The notes under the pieces are model-generated. The model was not told the origin of the DNA, made no database searches, and worked only from the letters and a program-made list of their open reading frames with translations. Shown piece after piece: positions 39,307 to 47,433 of a stretch of 64,000 bases of DNA. A program made the translations under genes and the position numbers. Within the stretch, counting starts at the first letter, position 1; every line of letters starts with the position of its first letter. The stretch is from an uncultured Eubacteriales bacterium (GTDB lineage: Bacteria > Bacillota > Clostridia > Oscillospirales > Oscillospiraceae): NCBI GenBank assembly GCA_900544765.1, contig UQWI01000001.1:124001-188000 (forward strand). Direction: 5' to 3'.

Positions 39307-40175
39307 TCCTCGACGCCGAACAGCGGTGACATCTCGTCGAAGAGCTTTTTGAATGCCTCGGGGTCGCCGGAAATCTTGTACTTGTGTTCCGGCGCGGGGA
39401 AAGAGCCTTCTTTGACCTCGCGTATGTAGTCCGACATGCCCCGCGTGGCCACTTCTCCGATGTCGCAGTACTTTTTGGTAAACTTGGGCGTGAAGTTCTT
39501 GTACATGCCCAGTGCGTCGGCGGCAAGCAGGACCTGCCCGTCGCAGTCGGCTCCGGCTCCGATGCCGTAGACCGGTATGGGCAGCATCTTGTGGACGTAA
39601 GCGCAGACCTCCTCCGGCACGCCCTCGAGCAGCAGGACGCGCGCGCCCGCCTTCCAAACGGCCAGCGCATCCTCTATGACTGCCCTGGCGCTGTCCGTTG
39701 TGCGTCCCTGGGCCTTGAAGCCGCCCATACTCGCGCTGGACTGCGGGGTGAGGCCGATGTGGCCGAATACGACCATGCCCGCTTTGGCTATGGCCTCAAT
39801 CTTGTCCGCGACGGCGACGCCGCCCTCAAGCTTGATTGCGTCGACGTCGGCCTCCTTGTAGAAGCGCACTGCGTTGCGCACCGCGTCCTCCACACTTGCG
39901 TGGTATGCGCCGAAGGGCATGTCCCCTATCAGGTAGGTGTTGGGCGCGCCGCGGCGGACGCCCTGGCAGTGGGCGATACTCATGTCCATAGTGACGGGTA
40001 CTGTCCCCTGCCAGCCATATACTATCATGCCCATCGAGTCGCCGCAGAGTATCATGTCCATACCGGCTTCCTCAGCGTAAGAAGCGAAGAGCGAATCGTA
40101 AATGACCATCCATGCGGCTTTCTCGCCGTTTTCCTTCATCTTGTAGAGGTCGAGTATAGTTTTCTTCTTAGGCAT
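39303..40175 (-). CDS. panB: 3-methyl-2-oxobutanoate hydroxymethyltransferase
   Basis: A 290-residue TIM-barrel enzyme that adds a hydroxymethyl group from methylene-THF to ketoisovalerate, the first step of pantothenate synthesis. Conserved pieces include DMILCGDSMGMIVYGWQGTV, VKLEGG-type sequence (IKLEGGVAVADKIEAI), GHIGLTPQSSASMGGFKAQG and GIGAGADCDGQVLLAADALG. The ATG at 40175 has AAAGGGG upstream. It is the last gene of an operon with a phosphoesterase and a ParB-BMP fusion; panC and panD are not in the window. Confidence 0.95.
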   Translation of the reverse strand: MPKKKTILDLYKMKENGEKAAWMVIYDSLFASYAEEAGMDMILCGDSMGMIVYGWQGTVPVTMDMSIAHCQGVRRGAPNTYLIGDMPFGAYHASVEDAVRNAVRFYKEADVDAIKLEGGVAVADKIEAIAKAGMVVFGHIGLTPQSSASMGGFKAQGRTTDSARAVIEDALAVWKAGARVLLLEGVPEEVCAYVHKMLPIPVYGIGAGADCDGQVLLAADALGMYKNFTPKFTKKYCDIGEVATRGMSDYIREVKEGSFPAPEHKYKISGDPEAFKKLFDEMSPLFGVED

Positions 40176-40197
40176 ATGTATCCCCTTTCGTTTTGAC

Positions 40198-40788
40198 CTA
40201 TATTTCGAGCACATAACGCTCCCAGGCGTTGATGACCTTCGTCTGCCCGTACTCTATGCAGCGAGGTATGTTCCGCCCGTAGTTCATGTGCACATGACCG
40301 TGTACCAAATATTTGGGCCGGTACTTGTCCAGGAAGGGCAGGAAGGCCTCGAAACCCATATGCGCCAAATCCCCGGCGTCGCCCACTCCGCGCGGCGGTG
40401 CGTGGGTGAGGACTATGTCCACGCCTCCGGCGCGGCGGACGGCCCATCCTGCCTTCCAGATGCGCATACGCATCTGCTGCTCCGTGTACTGGTGTTTTCC
40501 CCCATTATACGCGAGGCTGCCGCCAAGGCCGAGTATGCGCAGGCCGTTTACCACTACGAGCTTGTCGTCTATGCACTCGCAGCCCTCCGGCGGGTTCCTG
40601 TCGTAGCCGGTGTCGTGATTGCCGTGGACGTACAGCAGCCGCGCCCTGCCCATTGTGACCAGAAACGAGAGATAGCTGGCCTTCAAGTCTCCGCACGAGA
40701 GCATAAGCGAGTATTCGTTCAGCCGTCCCGGCTGGTAATAATCCCACAAATACGGGCTCTCCACGTCGGAGAGCAGGAGTATCTTCAA
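40198..40788 (-). CDS. Calcineurin-like metallophosphoesterase
   Basis: A 196-residue single-domain protein with the metallophosphoesterase motifs: LLLSDVESPY (D-x-H site variant with Glu), LSCGDLKASY, YVHGNHDTGYD, LTHAPPRG and VHGHVHMNYG. The first motif D-V-E lacks the usual histidine. It probably hydrolyses a phosphoester in the cytoplasm; substrate unknown. It starts with TTG and overlaps the stop of the ParB-BMP gene by 4 nt; panB follows after 22 nt. Confidence 0.85.
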   Translation of the reverse strand: MKILLLSDVESPYLWDYYQPGRLNEYSLMLSCGDLKASYLSFLVTMGRARLLYVHGNHDTGYDRNPPEGCECIDDKLVVVNGLRILGLGGSLAYNGGKHQYTEQQMRMRIWKAGWAVRRAGGVDIVLTHAPPRGVGDAGDLAHMGFEAFLPFLDKYRPKYLVHGHVHMNYGRNIPRCIEYGQTKVINAWERYVLEI

Positions 40789-42749
40789 GCTCCGTTCACT
40801 CCTTTCTCCGGAGCCAGCTGGTCTCTGTACAGCCCCTGGAGGCGGATTATAGGCCTTGCCATCGGCAGCAGCTCATCGTAGCCCGGTATGCTGCCGTCCA
40901 CGTTGTCCAGCAGGTAGTCCATGTGCAGCGTCTCTTCCGGGCTGAGCCACCGGTTGCCGTCGCTGACAACAGAGCCGTCCTGGGAGCGGTAGCGGCGGTG
41001 GAACACGGTGAATATTCCGTCGATTATCCCACGCGTGAGAACATTGGCGAGACTGCGCACTCCGTCCGGCAAATCCTCAGCCAGCATCAGCCCAACGGCC
41101 CCGGAGGCCATGCCCCACCAATAATTCACGGCTTTGCCGCTGCCCCGGTAGTCCATGGCGTCCCAGCCGCCGTGCAGTATAGACGAGATCAGGCGGATGT
41201 AGAAGTTGCCCCAATCCCAATACGGTGAGGCCAGGGCCTTTAGCGAGCCGTCCGGCATGACCCGGCTCAGGCCCCAGTCGCCCTGCGGCATGTTCGGCAT
41301 CGGCACGTCGCGGTTGGATATGACGTCCACGCCCATGCCGCGCAGCTCGCCTATCGGGTCCTCGCTCACAGCCGACCAAACCAGCTGTATACGCGCGTCC
41401 GGGTTTGTGAGCTGGGCGCCGAGCGCGAAGGCGTTTATGCTCGCCGGCACACCGTATATCGGGCTGCCGGCGACATAGCCAATCCTGTCGTTTTTGGCGA
41501 CGGCCCCGGCTATCGCGCCGGTTATGAATTTCCCCTCGTACACCCGGCTGTAATAAGTGCGTACGCCGGTGTACGGCATACAGACCGAGCAGTTGAGCAC
41601 CTTGACGTCCGGCCTGCGCGCGGCAAGCCTGCGGCACGCGGTTATGAGCGGCGGCGTAGTTGTAAAGACGACCTCCGCGCCGTCAGACACAGCCCTGTCC
41701 ATGGCAGCATCCACGTCCTCTTCCGGCACCAGGTCATAGGCCTTGACCGAGACCTGTCCGGTCAGAGCGCGCTCCATCGTCCGCCTGCCCAGCTCGTGCG
41801 AGGCTATCCACAAGCTGTGCTCTGGGTCCGGACGGTTCACAAACGCCACATTCAGATGGTCGCTCTGCGGATAGGCGGCAAATATGCGTCCCAGCAGGCT
41901 CTTGTGCGCCGCAGAAGCACTGTCGTCTACGCTCACTTCTATGGGCTCGGCCTGGGCGCGGGCCTTCACGTCGTCCATGATGGACGCGAGCGAGCGCTCA
42001 ATCTCCTGGCGAGAAAGCTCCTTGAGCGTACCCAAGGGGTAAAACTCCAGCCAGACCAGCAGCGCATCGGCCGTAGTCACGCCTATATTCCCGCCGCCAA
42101 GCTTGTCGAACGCCTCCTTGAAGTAGTGCCACGAAGCCTGGAAGCGGCGCCGCTCGTCGTCCGTCCAGACGTGCTGGGGGTCATAGCCCAGCGCTGCCTG
42201 GAGCTTGCTGAAGCCGCCGCGGTGGCTGAAATACACCTCGTACTGGCCGCTGAGGCGGTAGAAATCCATGAACTCGTAGTACACGGCCACGGCCTCGTCC
42301 TCCGACCATCGCGGGATTATGCGTGTGACATATCCCGGGACGCTGGCCGCGCCGAAGCTCTTCAGCACGCTGACGCGCTTGTTGCCCTCCAGGACGTAGA
42401 AGCGACCCATGTACTCATAGCACCGCACGGGGTCGCGTATACCCTCGTCGCTCAAGTGCGCCGCGCAAAGGGCAATCCACTTTGCCGCGAACTCGCTGTC
42501 GGGCGAGAGCAGCGGCATGAAGTCCGCGGCAAAAGCCGTGCGCCTTCCTATGCTTTTTGCGCCGACAATCTGCCCGGCGGGGACGTCTATGACGCCGAGG
42601 TCCACCCTGCCCGCAATCATGTCGTCGCTGAGTATCTCATCGAGTATTTGCAGATAGGGATACCGCCCGCTCATAAGGCAGTTCTTATATGTCCTCTTAC
42701 CGGCCTTAAGGGCCTGCTGATACTTAGTTGTGGCCTCAGATTGGCTCAC
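40785..42749 (-). CDS. ParB-like domain fused to a cytoplasmic BMP/Med-type ligand-binding domain
   Basis: A 654-residue protein without signal peptide or lipobox. Residues about 20-165 resemble ParB N-terminal domains: LGVIDVPAGQIVGAKSIGRR with TAFAADF, then GRFYVLEGNKRVSVLKSFGA. A helical region follows (GTLKELSRQEIERSLASI). Residues about 295-600 match basic membrane protein (BMP/PnrA/Med) periplasmic-binding folds: KITGAIAG-like KFITGAIAGAVAKNDRIGYV and AGSPIYGVPASINAFALGAQ. BMP domains bind nucleosides or related ligands. A cytoplasmic copy could be a ligand sensor, with the ParB part acting as a CTPase/DNA module. GTG start at 42749 with GGGAGG 7 nt upstream. Confidence 0.8.
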   Translation of the reverse strand: MSQSEATTKYQQALKAGKRTYKNCLMSGRYPYLQILDEILSDDMIAGRVDLGVIDVPAGQIVGAKSIGRRTAFAADFMPLLSPDSEFAAKWIALCAAHLSDEGIRDPVRCYEYMGRFYVLEGNKRVSVLKSFGAASVPGYVTRIIPRWSEDEAVAVYYEFMDFYRLSGQYEVYFSHRGGFSKLQAALGYDPQHVWTDDERRRFQASWHYFKEAFDKLGGGNIGVTTADALLVWLEFYPLGTLKELSRQEIERSLASIMDDVKARAQAEPIEVSVDDSASAAHKSLLGRIFAAYPQSDHLNVAFVNRPDPEHSLWIASHELGRRTMERALTGQVSVKAYDLVPEEDVDAAMDRAVSDGAEVVFTTTPPLITACRRLAARRPDVKVLNCSVCMPYTGVRTYYSRVYEGKFITGAIAGAVAKNDRIGYVAGSPIYGVPASINAFALGAQLTNPDARIQLVWSAVSEDPIGELRGMGVDVISNRDVPMPNMPQGDWGLSRVMPDGSLKALASPYWDWGNFYIRLISSILHGGWDAMDYRGSGKAVNYWWGMASGAVGLMLAEDLPDGVRSLANVLTRGIIDGIFTVFHRRYRSQDGSVVSDGNRWLSPEETLHMDYLLDNVDGSIPGYDELLPMARPIIRLQGLYRDQLAPEKGVNGA

Positions 42750-42778
42750 GGCGCCGCCTCCCTTAGTTTTATGCGACA

Positions 42779-42807
42779 ATTCTATTCTACGCGATTTGAG
42801 AAGTCAA
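42779..42807 (-). promoter_or_regulatory. Promoter of the ParB-BMP/phosphoesterase/panB operon
   Basis: On the minus strand, TTGACT (42807-42802), a 17-bp spacer and TAGAAT (42784-42779). Confidence 0.75.
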
Positions 42808-42875
42808 GCCAAAGAGCGCGTATGTTAAAACTTCAACGCGAGAATGGCGCGTATTTTGCCGGAAAATGTGCGGAA

Positions 42876-42908
42876 AAACAAAAGAGCCGCCCGGAAGCGG
42901 CTCTTTTA
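42876..42908 (-). terminator. Terminator of the OFA transporter gene
   Basis: AAAGAGCCGC and GCGGCTCTTT pair around a 6-nt loop; TTGTTTTT follows on the minus strand. Confidence 0.85.
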
Positions 42909-42930
42909 CCGTAAGAATTATTTATCTTTC

Positions 42931-44136
42931 TCAGCGCTCGCGGCGCAGGCTCAGGTTCAGGAACAATGCTATCACGCTCAGGGCCAGGAGCAGGATGAAA
43001 GCGCCGGAATAGCCGTTCGTGGCGGCAGTAATAAGGCTGGTTCCGGTTGCGATGAGCGAGGCGAACACCAGGTTGCAGTTCATGATTGGGAAGTTCATGG
43101 CGAAGTATTTGCTGCCGAACACCTCGGATATGAACGCGGAGCTTATGGTCGGGCAGGAGCCGTAGGATATGCCGGTCAGGCACAGGCCCACTACACAGAG
43201 CGCGGTGGAGCTGGTAAACACGGCCAGCAGTGTCAGGCCCGCAGCAAATATGGCCACGATATTCGCGCCGATCATGGTGGTCTTACGTCCGAAGCGGTCG
43301 AACACGGCGCCGGTAATCACACGGCCCAGTCCGTTGCAGACGCTCAGCACGCCTACCAGCAGGGTCGCAAGGCTCTCAACGGCTCCGACGGAGAGCGCGA
43401 GGTCGCGCGCCATGGATATGACGGTGTTGCCCACGGCGGCAAGGAATACGACCAGTATGAAGGCCTTCCAGAAGGTGATGCTTCTGAGCATTTCACCTGT
43501 GGTGTAATCGCGGGCGGAGCTCGCTCCGGCCGCCGGTTTCGGAGCGGGAGCCTCTCCCGGCTTCGGGGCACGCAGAATTACGGCGGTTATCAGGAACATC
43601 ACGCCGAGCGCCGCGCCCAGCATGTAGAACACCATGCGCCAGCCAAAGCTCTCGTTGGAAATGAGCGCGTCCGCCAGGGAGCCGAGTATAAGCGCGGATG
43701 CGCCGAAGCCCATCATAAGCACGCCTGAGCACAATCCCTTCTTGTCCGCGAACCAGGCGCTGACCGTAGATATGATGCAATTGTAGGCCATGCCGATGCC
43801 GAGGCCTGCCAGCAGGCCGTAGCTTATGTACAGCATGGCTATGCCGCCGCTCATTCCGCCGGCGAGGATGAATCCCGCAGCGGACAGCACGGCGCTGATT
43901 ATGCAGCTGAGCTTGAAGCCTATCTTCTTCAGCAGCGCTCCGCCGGCCATGCCTCCTATGCAGAAGAAGCACATGGTCAGAGTGAAGTTCAGGCTCAGCG
44001 AAGAATCGCTCCAGCCGAACTCAGCGGTCAGAGGCGCTTTAAGTATGCTCCAGGCATATATTATGCCGCCGAAAAGCAAAGACGCCGTACCCAGAACCAG
44101 ATACAGCCATCTGACAGACGAATTTTTAGTACTCAT
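42931..44136 (-). CDS. OFA-family major facilitator transporter
   Basis: A 401-residue, twelve-helix transporter of the oxalate/formate antiporter (OFA) branch: FGGIIYAWSILKAPLTAEFG with WSDSSLSLNFTLTMC at the start, RVITGAVFDRFGRKTTM in the central loop and LTGISYGSCPTISSAFISEV later. OFA members exchange small carboxylates. Its position beside the GntR regulator and the 2-hydroxyacyl-CoA dehydratase operon suggests it imports the substrate acid or exports the product; this is inference. GGAGGAAAG precedes the ATG. Confidence 0.88.
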   Translation of the reverse strand: MSTKNSSVRWLYLVLGTASLLFGGIIYAWSILKAPLTAEFGWSDSSLSLNFTLTMCFFCIGGMAGGALLKKIGFKLSCIISAVLSAAGFILAGGMSGGIAMLYISYGLLAGLGIGMAYNCIISTVSAWFADKKGLCSGVLMMGFGASALILGSLADALISNESFGWRMVFYMLGAALGVMFLITAVILRAPKPGEAPAPKPAAGASSARDYTTGEMLRSITFWKAFILVVFLAAVGNTVISMARDLALSVGAVESLATLLVGVLSVCNGLGRVITGAVFDRFGRKTTMIGANIVAIFAAGLTLLAVFTSSTALCVVGLCLTGISYGSCPTISSAFISEVFGSKYFAMNFPIMNCNLVFASLIATGTSLITAATNGYSGAFILLLALSVIALFLNLSLRRER

Positions 44137-44174
44137 ATCTTTCCTCCATTCGGTATTTCTCTCTCATTTAAAGG

Positions 44175-44202
44175 CATATACATATTTGAGGGCGCCTGTC
44201 AG
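44175..44202 (-). promoter_or_regulatory. Possible promoter of the OFA transporter gene, in the GntR terminator
   Basis: On the minus strand, CTGACA (44202-44197) in the hairpin loop, a 16-bp spacer and TATATG (44180-44175). Confidence 0.5.
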
Positions 44203-44211
44203 GGCGCCCTC
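44188..44211 (-). terminator. Probable terminator of the GntR gene
   Basis: AGGGCGCC and GGCGCCCT form a strong stem just after the stop codon; the T-run is poor, so readthrough into the OFA gene is possible. Confidence 0.6.
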
Positions 44212-44218
44212 ATTTAAT

Positions 44219-44950
44219 TCAGTCCGTAAGGAAACGCTTCAGATGCGTCTCCATAGCCGCACGCGCCGCCTCGGCGTCGCGCCTTTCCACGGCCTTGAAG
44301 ATTTCCTCATGCATCTGCTGGACATCCTTCATCATCAGCTCTTTCTTCCTGGCAGAAAGAACTGATGTTTTCTCGTCCAAAAGAACTCGGTTCAGGTTTC
44401 CGACAGTGTGATTCATCAGTTCGCTGACGCGGTTCTTCGCCGCTCTGCTGATATACAGATGGAAATGCTGGTCGGCCTCGGTAAACTGGCAGAACCAGTC
44501 CGGCGAATCGAAATTCTTCAGGACGCCGGCACCCTCGTCAAGGCTGGAGCGAAGCAAGCTTATGTCCTCGTCCGTGGCGCGCTCCGCGGCCCAGGCCGCG
44601 GCGGCGCCCTCGGAGGCCAGCCTGTATTCGCTCAGCTCCGCAAGGCTTACGTTCCCTATCTGGAGCGCCTCGCCGATGCTCTCCATCATATTGCGCCCCG
44701 TAGGAAGGGTCACAAGGGCGCCGTTGCTGCCGGGAATGGTGCGGATATAACCGCTGCGCTCCAGCATGCGAAGGGCCTCGCGTATTGTGGGCCTGCTGCG
44801 CTGGAAAAGCTCCATCATGTTCCTCTCGCTGGGCAGCCTGTCGCCCGGCTTTAGCTCTCCGGAGATAATTCTGTCCTTTATCTGCTCGTATATAGCCTCG
44901 CTGGCTCTCACCGTCTTAATAGGGTGGAAAATTTCCTCAGAACTATTCAT
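44219..44950 (-). CDS. GntR-family regulator, FadR/FCD subfamily
   Basis: A 243-residue repressor. The N-terminal winged helix reads IYEQIKDRIISGELKPGDRL, PSERNMMELFQRSRPTIREA and LRMLERSGYI. The C-terminal 150 residues are an all-helical FCD ligand domain with metal-binding histidines (EADQHFHLYIS, METHLKRFL). FCD regulators usually sense a carboxylic acid from the pathway they control. It lies between the OFA transporter and the CoA-transferase gene, and the TGGTATTACCA element in the dehydratase control region fits its family's operator form, so it probably controls that cluster. Confidence 0.92.
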   Translation of the reverse strand: MNSSEEIFHPIKTVRASEAIYEQIKDRIISGELKPGDRLPSERNMMELFQRSRPTIREALRMLERSGYIRTIPGSNGALVTLPTGRNMMESIGEALQIGNVSLAELSEYRLASEGAAAAWAAERATDEDISLLRSSLDEGAGVLKNFDSPDWFCQFTEADQHFHLYISRAAKNRVSELMNHTVGNLNRVLLDEKTSVLSARKKELMMKDVQQMHEEIFKAVERRDAEAARAAMETHLKRFLTD

Positions 44951-44995
44951 CGCTTACGTTCTCCTTACAGGGGGTTTCGTAAATACTGTCTTTTT

Positions 44996-45024
44996 AGAAT
45001 AGCACCTTTTTCCCGCTGGGGCAA
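44996..45024 (-). promoter_or_regulatory. Promoter of the GntR gene
   Basis: On the minus strand, TTGCCC (45024-45019), a 17-bp spacer and TATTCT (45001-44996) with an extended TGC. Confidence 0.65.
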
Positions 45025-45060
45025 GAGCAAATGAAGCATTCAGAGTTAGAATTTGTTCAA

Positions 45061-46299
45061 TTAGCCAATGCGCTTGACGTCGGCGGCTTCTCCGGCGGCT
45101 ATCATGGCGTCGATCTGCTCGGCGGTGTAGCCGAGGCCGGCGAGCACCTCGCGGGTCTGCTCACCCATAAAGGAGGCGCGCTCGTAGGGCGGCAGCTCGG
45201 TATCGGAGAAGATGACCGGAGTGCGAACCATGGTGCGCTGGCTGCCGTTCGGGAAGGTTACCTTCGCAAAGACGTCGCTCTCCCAGCACTGGGGATCGTT
45301 GAGAACCTCGTCCCAGGTCTGGCAGACGCTGTAGGGCAGGTCGGCCTTGGTCATCTGGCTCTTCCAGTGCTCCACGTCGTGCTCGGCGACAATGCCGGAG
45401 AGCACTGCGTTGAACTCCTTGAGGTTGTTGACCAGGTTGGTCTGGGGGTAGAACTTGGGATTGTTGACCAAATCCTCGCGCTCGAGGACCTCGCCCGCGA
45501 ATTTATTGTAGAGAGCGTCGTAGGCGGGGACGGCGAACTGGAAGTAACGCCCGTCGGAGGTCTTATACGCCAGATTCAGCGGGTTGGTAACCTGGGTGCG
45601 GCTGATGGGGTACTGAGTGGAGGAATCGCCGTACTGGCTGGCCTGCAGGTAGAGGGAGACGTCCCACACGCCGGAGTGCAGCAGGCTGACGATGACCTGG
45701 TCGCCGCAGCCGGTGTTCTTCGCGCGGTAAAGGGCGGCGATGAGGCCGGCGGCGAGGTTCATTGCCACCTGGTGGTCGCCGAAACCGGCGATGGGCAGCA
45801 TGGGCATGCTGTCGACGTCGTACATGGTGCCAAGTACGCCGCTGCGGGCGAAGTAGGCGGTGAAGTCAAAGCCGGGCAAATCCTTGTCGGGGCCCTTCTC
45901 GCCGTAGCCGCTGACACGGCCCATGACGAGGGACGGATAGCGCTGCTTCAGGCTCTCGTAGTCGAGCCCGGCACGCTTGAGTGGCTGCTCGCGCCAGTTG
46001 GTTACGAAGATGTCGCAGCCGGCAATGAGCTTCTCGACGACCTCGCGGCCCGCCTCGGACTTGGTGTTCAGGGTAATGAACTTCTTGCCGGTGTTCTCAA
46101 GGGTGTAGCTGGTGTCCTCGGCGTCGCCGTAGGGGCGGCCCTCGTTGACGGCGGTGAAGCGGAGCTGGTCGCCTTTGGGGGCCTCAATTTTGGTGACCTC
46201 GGCGCCCAGGTCGGCGAGGAAGCGGCAGCAGCAGGGAGCCGCGATAAAGGTGGCGAGTTCTACGACTTTTACTCCCTCAAGGGGCTTCGGATTGCTCAT
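45061..46299 (-). CDS. Family III CoA-transferase (CaiB/BaiF; HadA/FldA-like)
   Basis: A 412-residue enzyme of the formyl-CoA transferase superfamily. PLEGVKVVELATFIAAPCCC and FLADLGAEVTKIEAPKGDQL start it; GFDFTAYFARSGVLGT, with the Asp that forms the acyl-enzyme anhydride, follows; the tail is ASFMGEQTREVLAGLGYT. It moves CoA between acids, most likely from an acyl-CoA product to the (R)-2-hydroxy acid substrate of the dehydratase, as HadA and FldA do. Last gene of the activator-alpha-beta-CoA-transferase operon. No clear terminator seen after it. Confidence 0.92.
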   Translation of the reverse strand: MSNPKPLEGVKVVELATFIAAPCCCRFLADLGAEVTKIEAPKGDQLRFTAVNEGRPYGDAEDTSYTLENTGKKFITLNTKSEAGREVVEKLIAGCDIFVTNWREQPLKRAGLDYESLKQRYPSLVMGRVSGYGEKGPDKDLPGFDFTAYFARSGVLGTMYDVDSMPMLPIAGFGDHQVAMNLAAGLIAALYRAKNTGCGDQVIVSLLHSGVWDVSLYLQASQYGDSSTQYPISRTQVTNPLNLAYKTSDGRYFQFAVPAYDALYNKFAGEVLEREDLVNNPKFYPQTNLVNNLKEFNAVLSGIVAEHDVEHWKSQMTKADLPYSVCQTWDEVLNDPQCWESDVFAKVTFPNGSQRTMVRTPVIFSDTELPPYERASFMGEQTREVLAGLGYTAEQIDAMIAAGEAADVKRIG

Positions 46300-46314
46300 T
46301 GTAGTTTTCCTCCC

Positions 46315-47433
46315 TTAGTCATTCAGCAGTTCTTTGAAGGTCTCGATGGCGGTGCGCGCCTGCTCATAGTTGACCATCTGGCGGTCGACCTCAATGCTCA
46401 CGCAGGGCAGAGAGGCCTCGTCGCAGGCCTTCTTGATGAGCGGATAGTCAAACTCCTCGGGGTCGCAGAACTTGGTGAGCACTATGAGGAGCCCCTTTGC
46501 ACCGGCGGCGAGGGCGTCCTTGACTATCAGGTGCACGCGCTCCTTCTTGGGGTCGTACAGTACGCTGCAATAGTTCATGGAGCAGAATTTCTCGGCCAGG
46601 CATTCGAGGGCGTCGGGGCGCTCCGGTGCGTCGGTGCGGTACTGACGGCTCTCGGCGGCGATGTCGTCGCAGACAACCTGGAAGCCGTTCTCGTCGAGTA
46701 TCTCGAGCAGGGCCGGGGCGTCGGCCAGAATTCCGCTGGTCATTATCGGGGTGCGGGCCGCGGCGGGCTCGCCGGCGCCAAGCTCGGCGATGAGCTTCTT
46801 CACGAGCTCGGTGTGCTCTTCCTTGAGCATGAAGAACGCGCTCTTGAACACGGCGCTGCGCAGGCTCGGGGTGACCTCGGGGTGCTTGGCGGCAACGGCG
46901 GCAAATTCGCGCATCACGGCGTTGTGCTCGTTGTAGACCTTGATGCTCTCAGCGAGCCTGGCCTCGTCGAACGCGGCGCCGGTGGCCTTCTCCAGGTCGG
47001 ATATAACGCGCTTGTAGCCCTCGATGGTGAAGGTCTTGCCGAAATCGTGCTGGCGGTTCTGGGGATAGGTCATGGGGATGAAGGGGATATCCTTCACGGC
47101 GTATTTCCAGTTCTGGCCGACAACCTTCAGGCTGTCGCACAGGCTGGGGATGACGATGGCGGAGCAGCCGTCGTACACGCCGTTCATGCCCAGCTCGACA
47201 AGGCTCTGCATTACGGAGCAGATGAAGGCCGGGAAGTATTTCTTCGCGCCCTTGAGCTCTATGTCGCCGCCCCAGGCGCCCATGGGGACGAGGCCCATGG
47301 AGTGGATTATCTCCTCGGGGGTGTATACAGGGGCGGTAAGTACAATCTTCCTGCCCTCTGCGAGGTACTTGTCCTTCTGAGCGGCGGGATTGGCCGCTAC
47401 AGCCTTGAATTCATCGAAGATAGTGTCAAGCAT
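46315..47433 (-). CDS. 2-hydroxyacyl-CoA dehydratase, beta subunit
   Basis: A 372-residue protein of the HgdB/FldC/HadC family (2-hydroxyglutaryl-CoA dehydratase D component). HSMGLVPMGAWGGDIELKGA, YFPAFICSVMQSLVEL and DGCSAIVIPSLCDSLK supply cysteines for a 4Fe-4S cluster. With the alpha subunit it removes water from an (R)-2-hydroxyacyl-CoA by a ketyl-radical mechanism. It overlaps the alpha gene by 8 nt. Substrate cannot be fixed from sequence; branched-chain or aromatic hydroxyacyl-CoA is likely by analogy with Had and Fld. Confidence 0.93.
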   Translation of the reverse strand: MLDTIFDEFKAVAANPAAQKDKYLAEGRKIVLTAPVYTPEEIIHSMGLVPMGAWGGDIELKGAKKYFPAFICSVMQSLVELGMNGVYDGCSAIVIPSLCDSLKVVGQNWKYAVKDIPFIPMTYPQNRQHDFGKTFTIEGYKRVISDLEKATGAAFDEARLAESIKVYNEHNAVMREFAAVAAKHPEVTPSLRSAVFKSAFFMLKEEHTELVKKLIAELGAGEPAAARTPIMTSGILADAPALLEILDENGFQVVCDDIAAESRQYRTDAPERPDALECLAEKFCSMNYCSVLYDPKKERVHLIVKDALAAGAKGLLIVLTKFCDPEEFDYPLIKKACDEASLPCVSIEVDRQMVNYEQARTAIETFKELLND

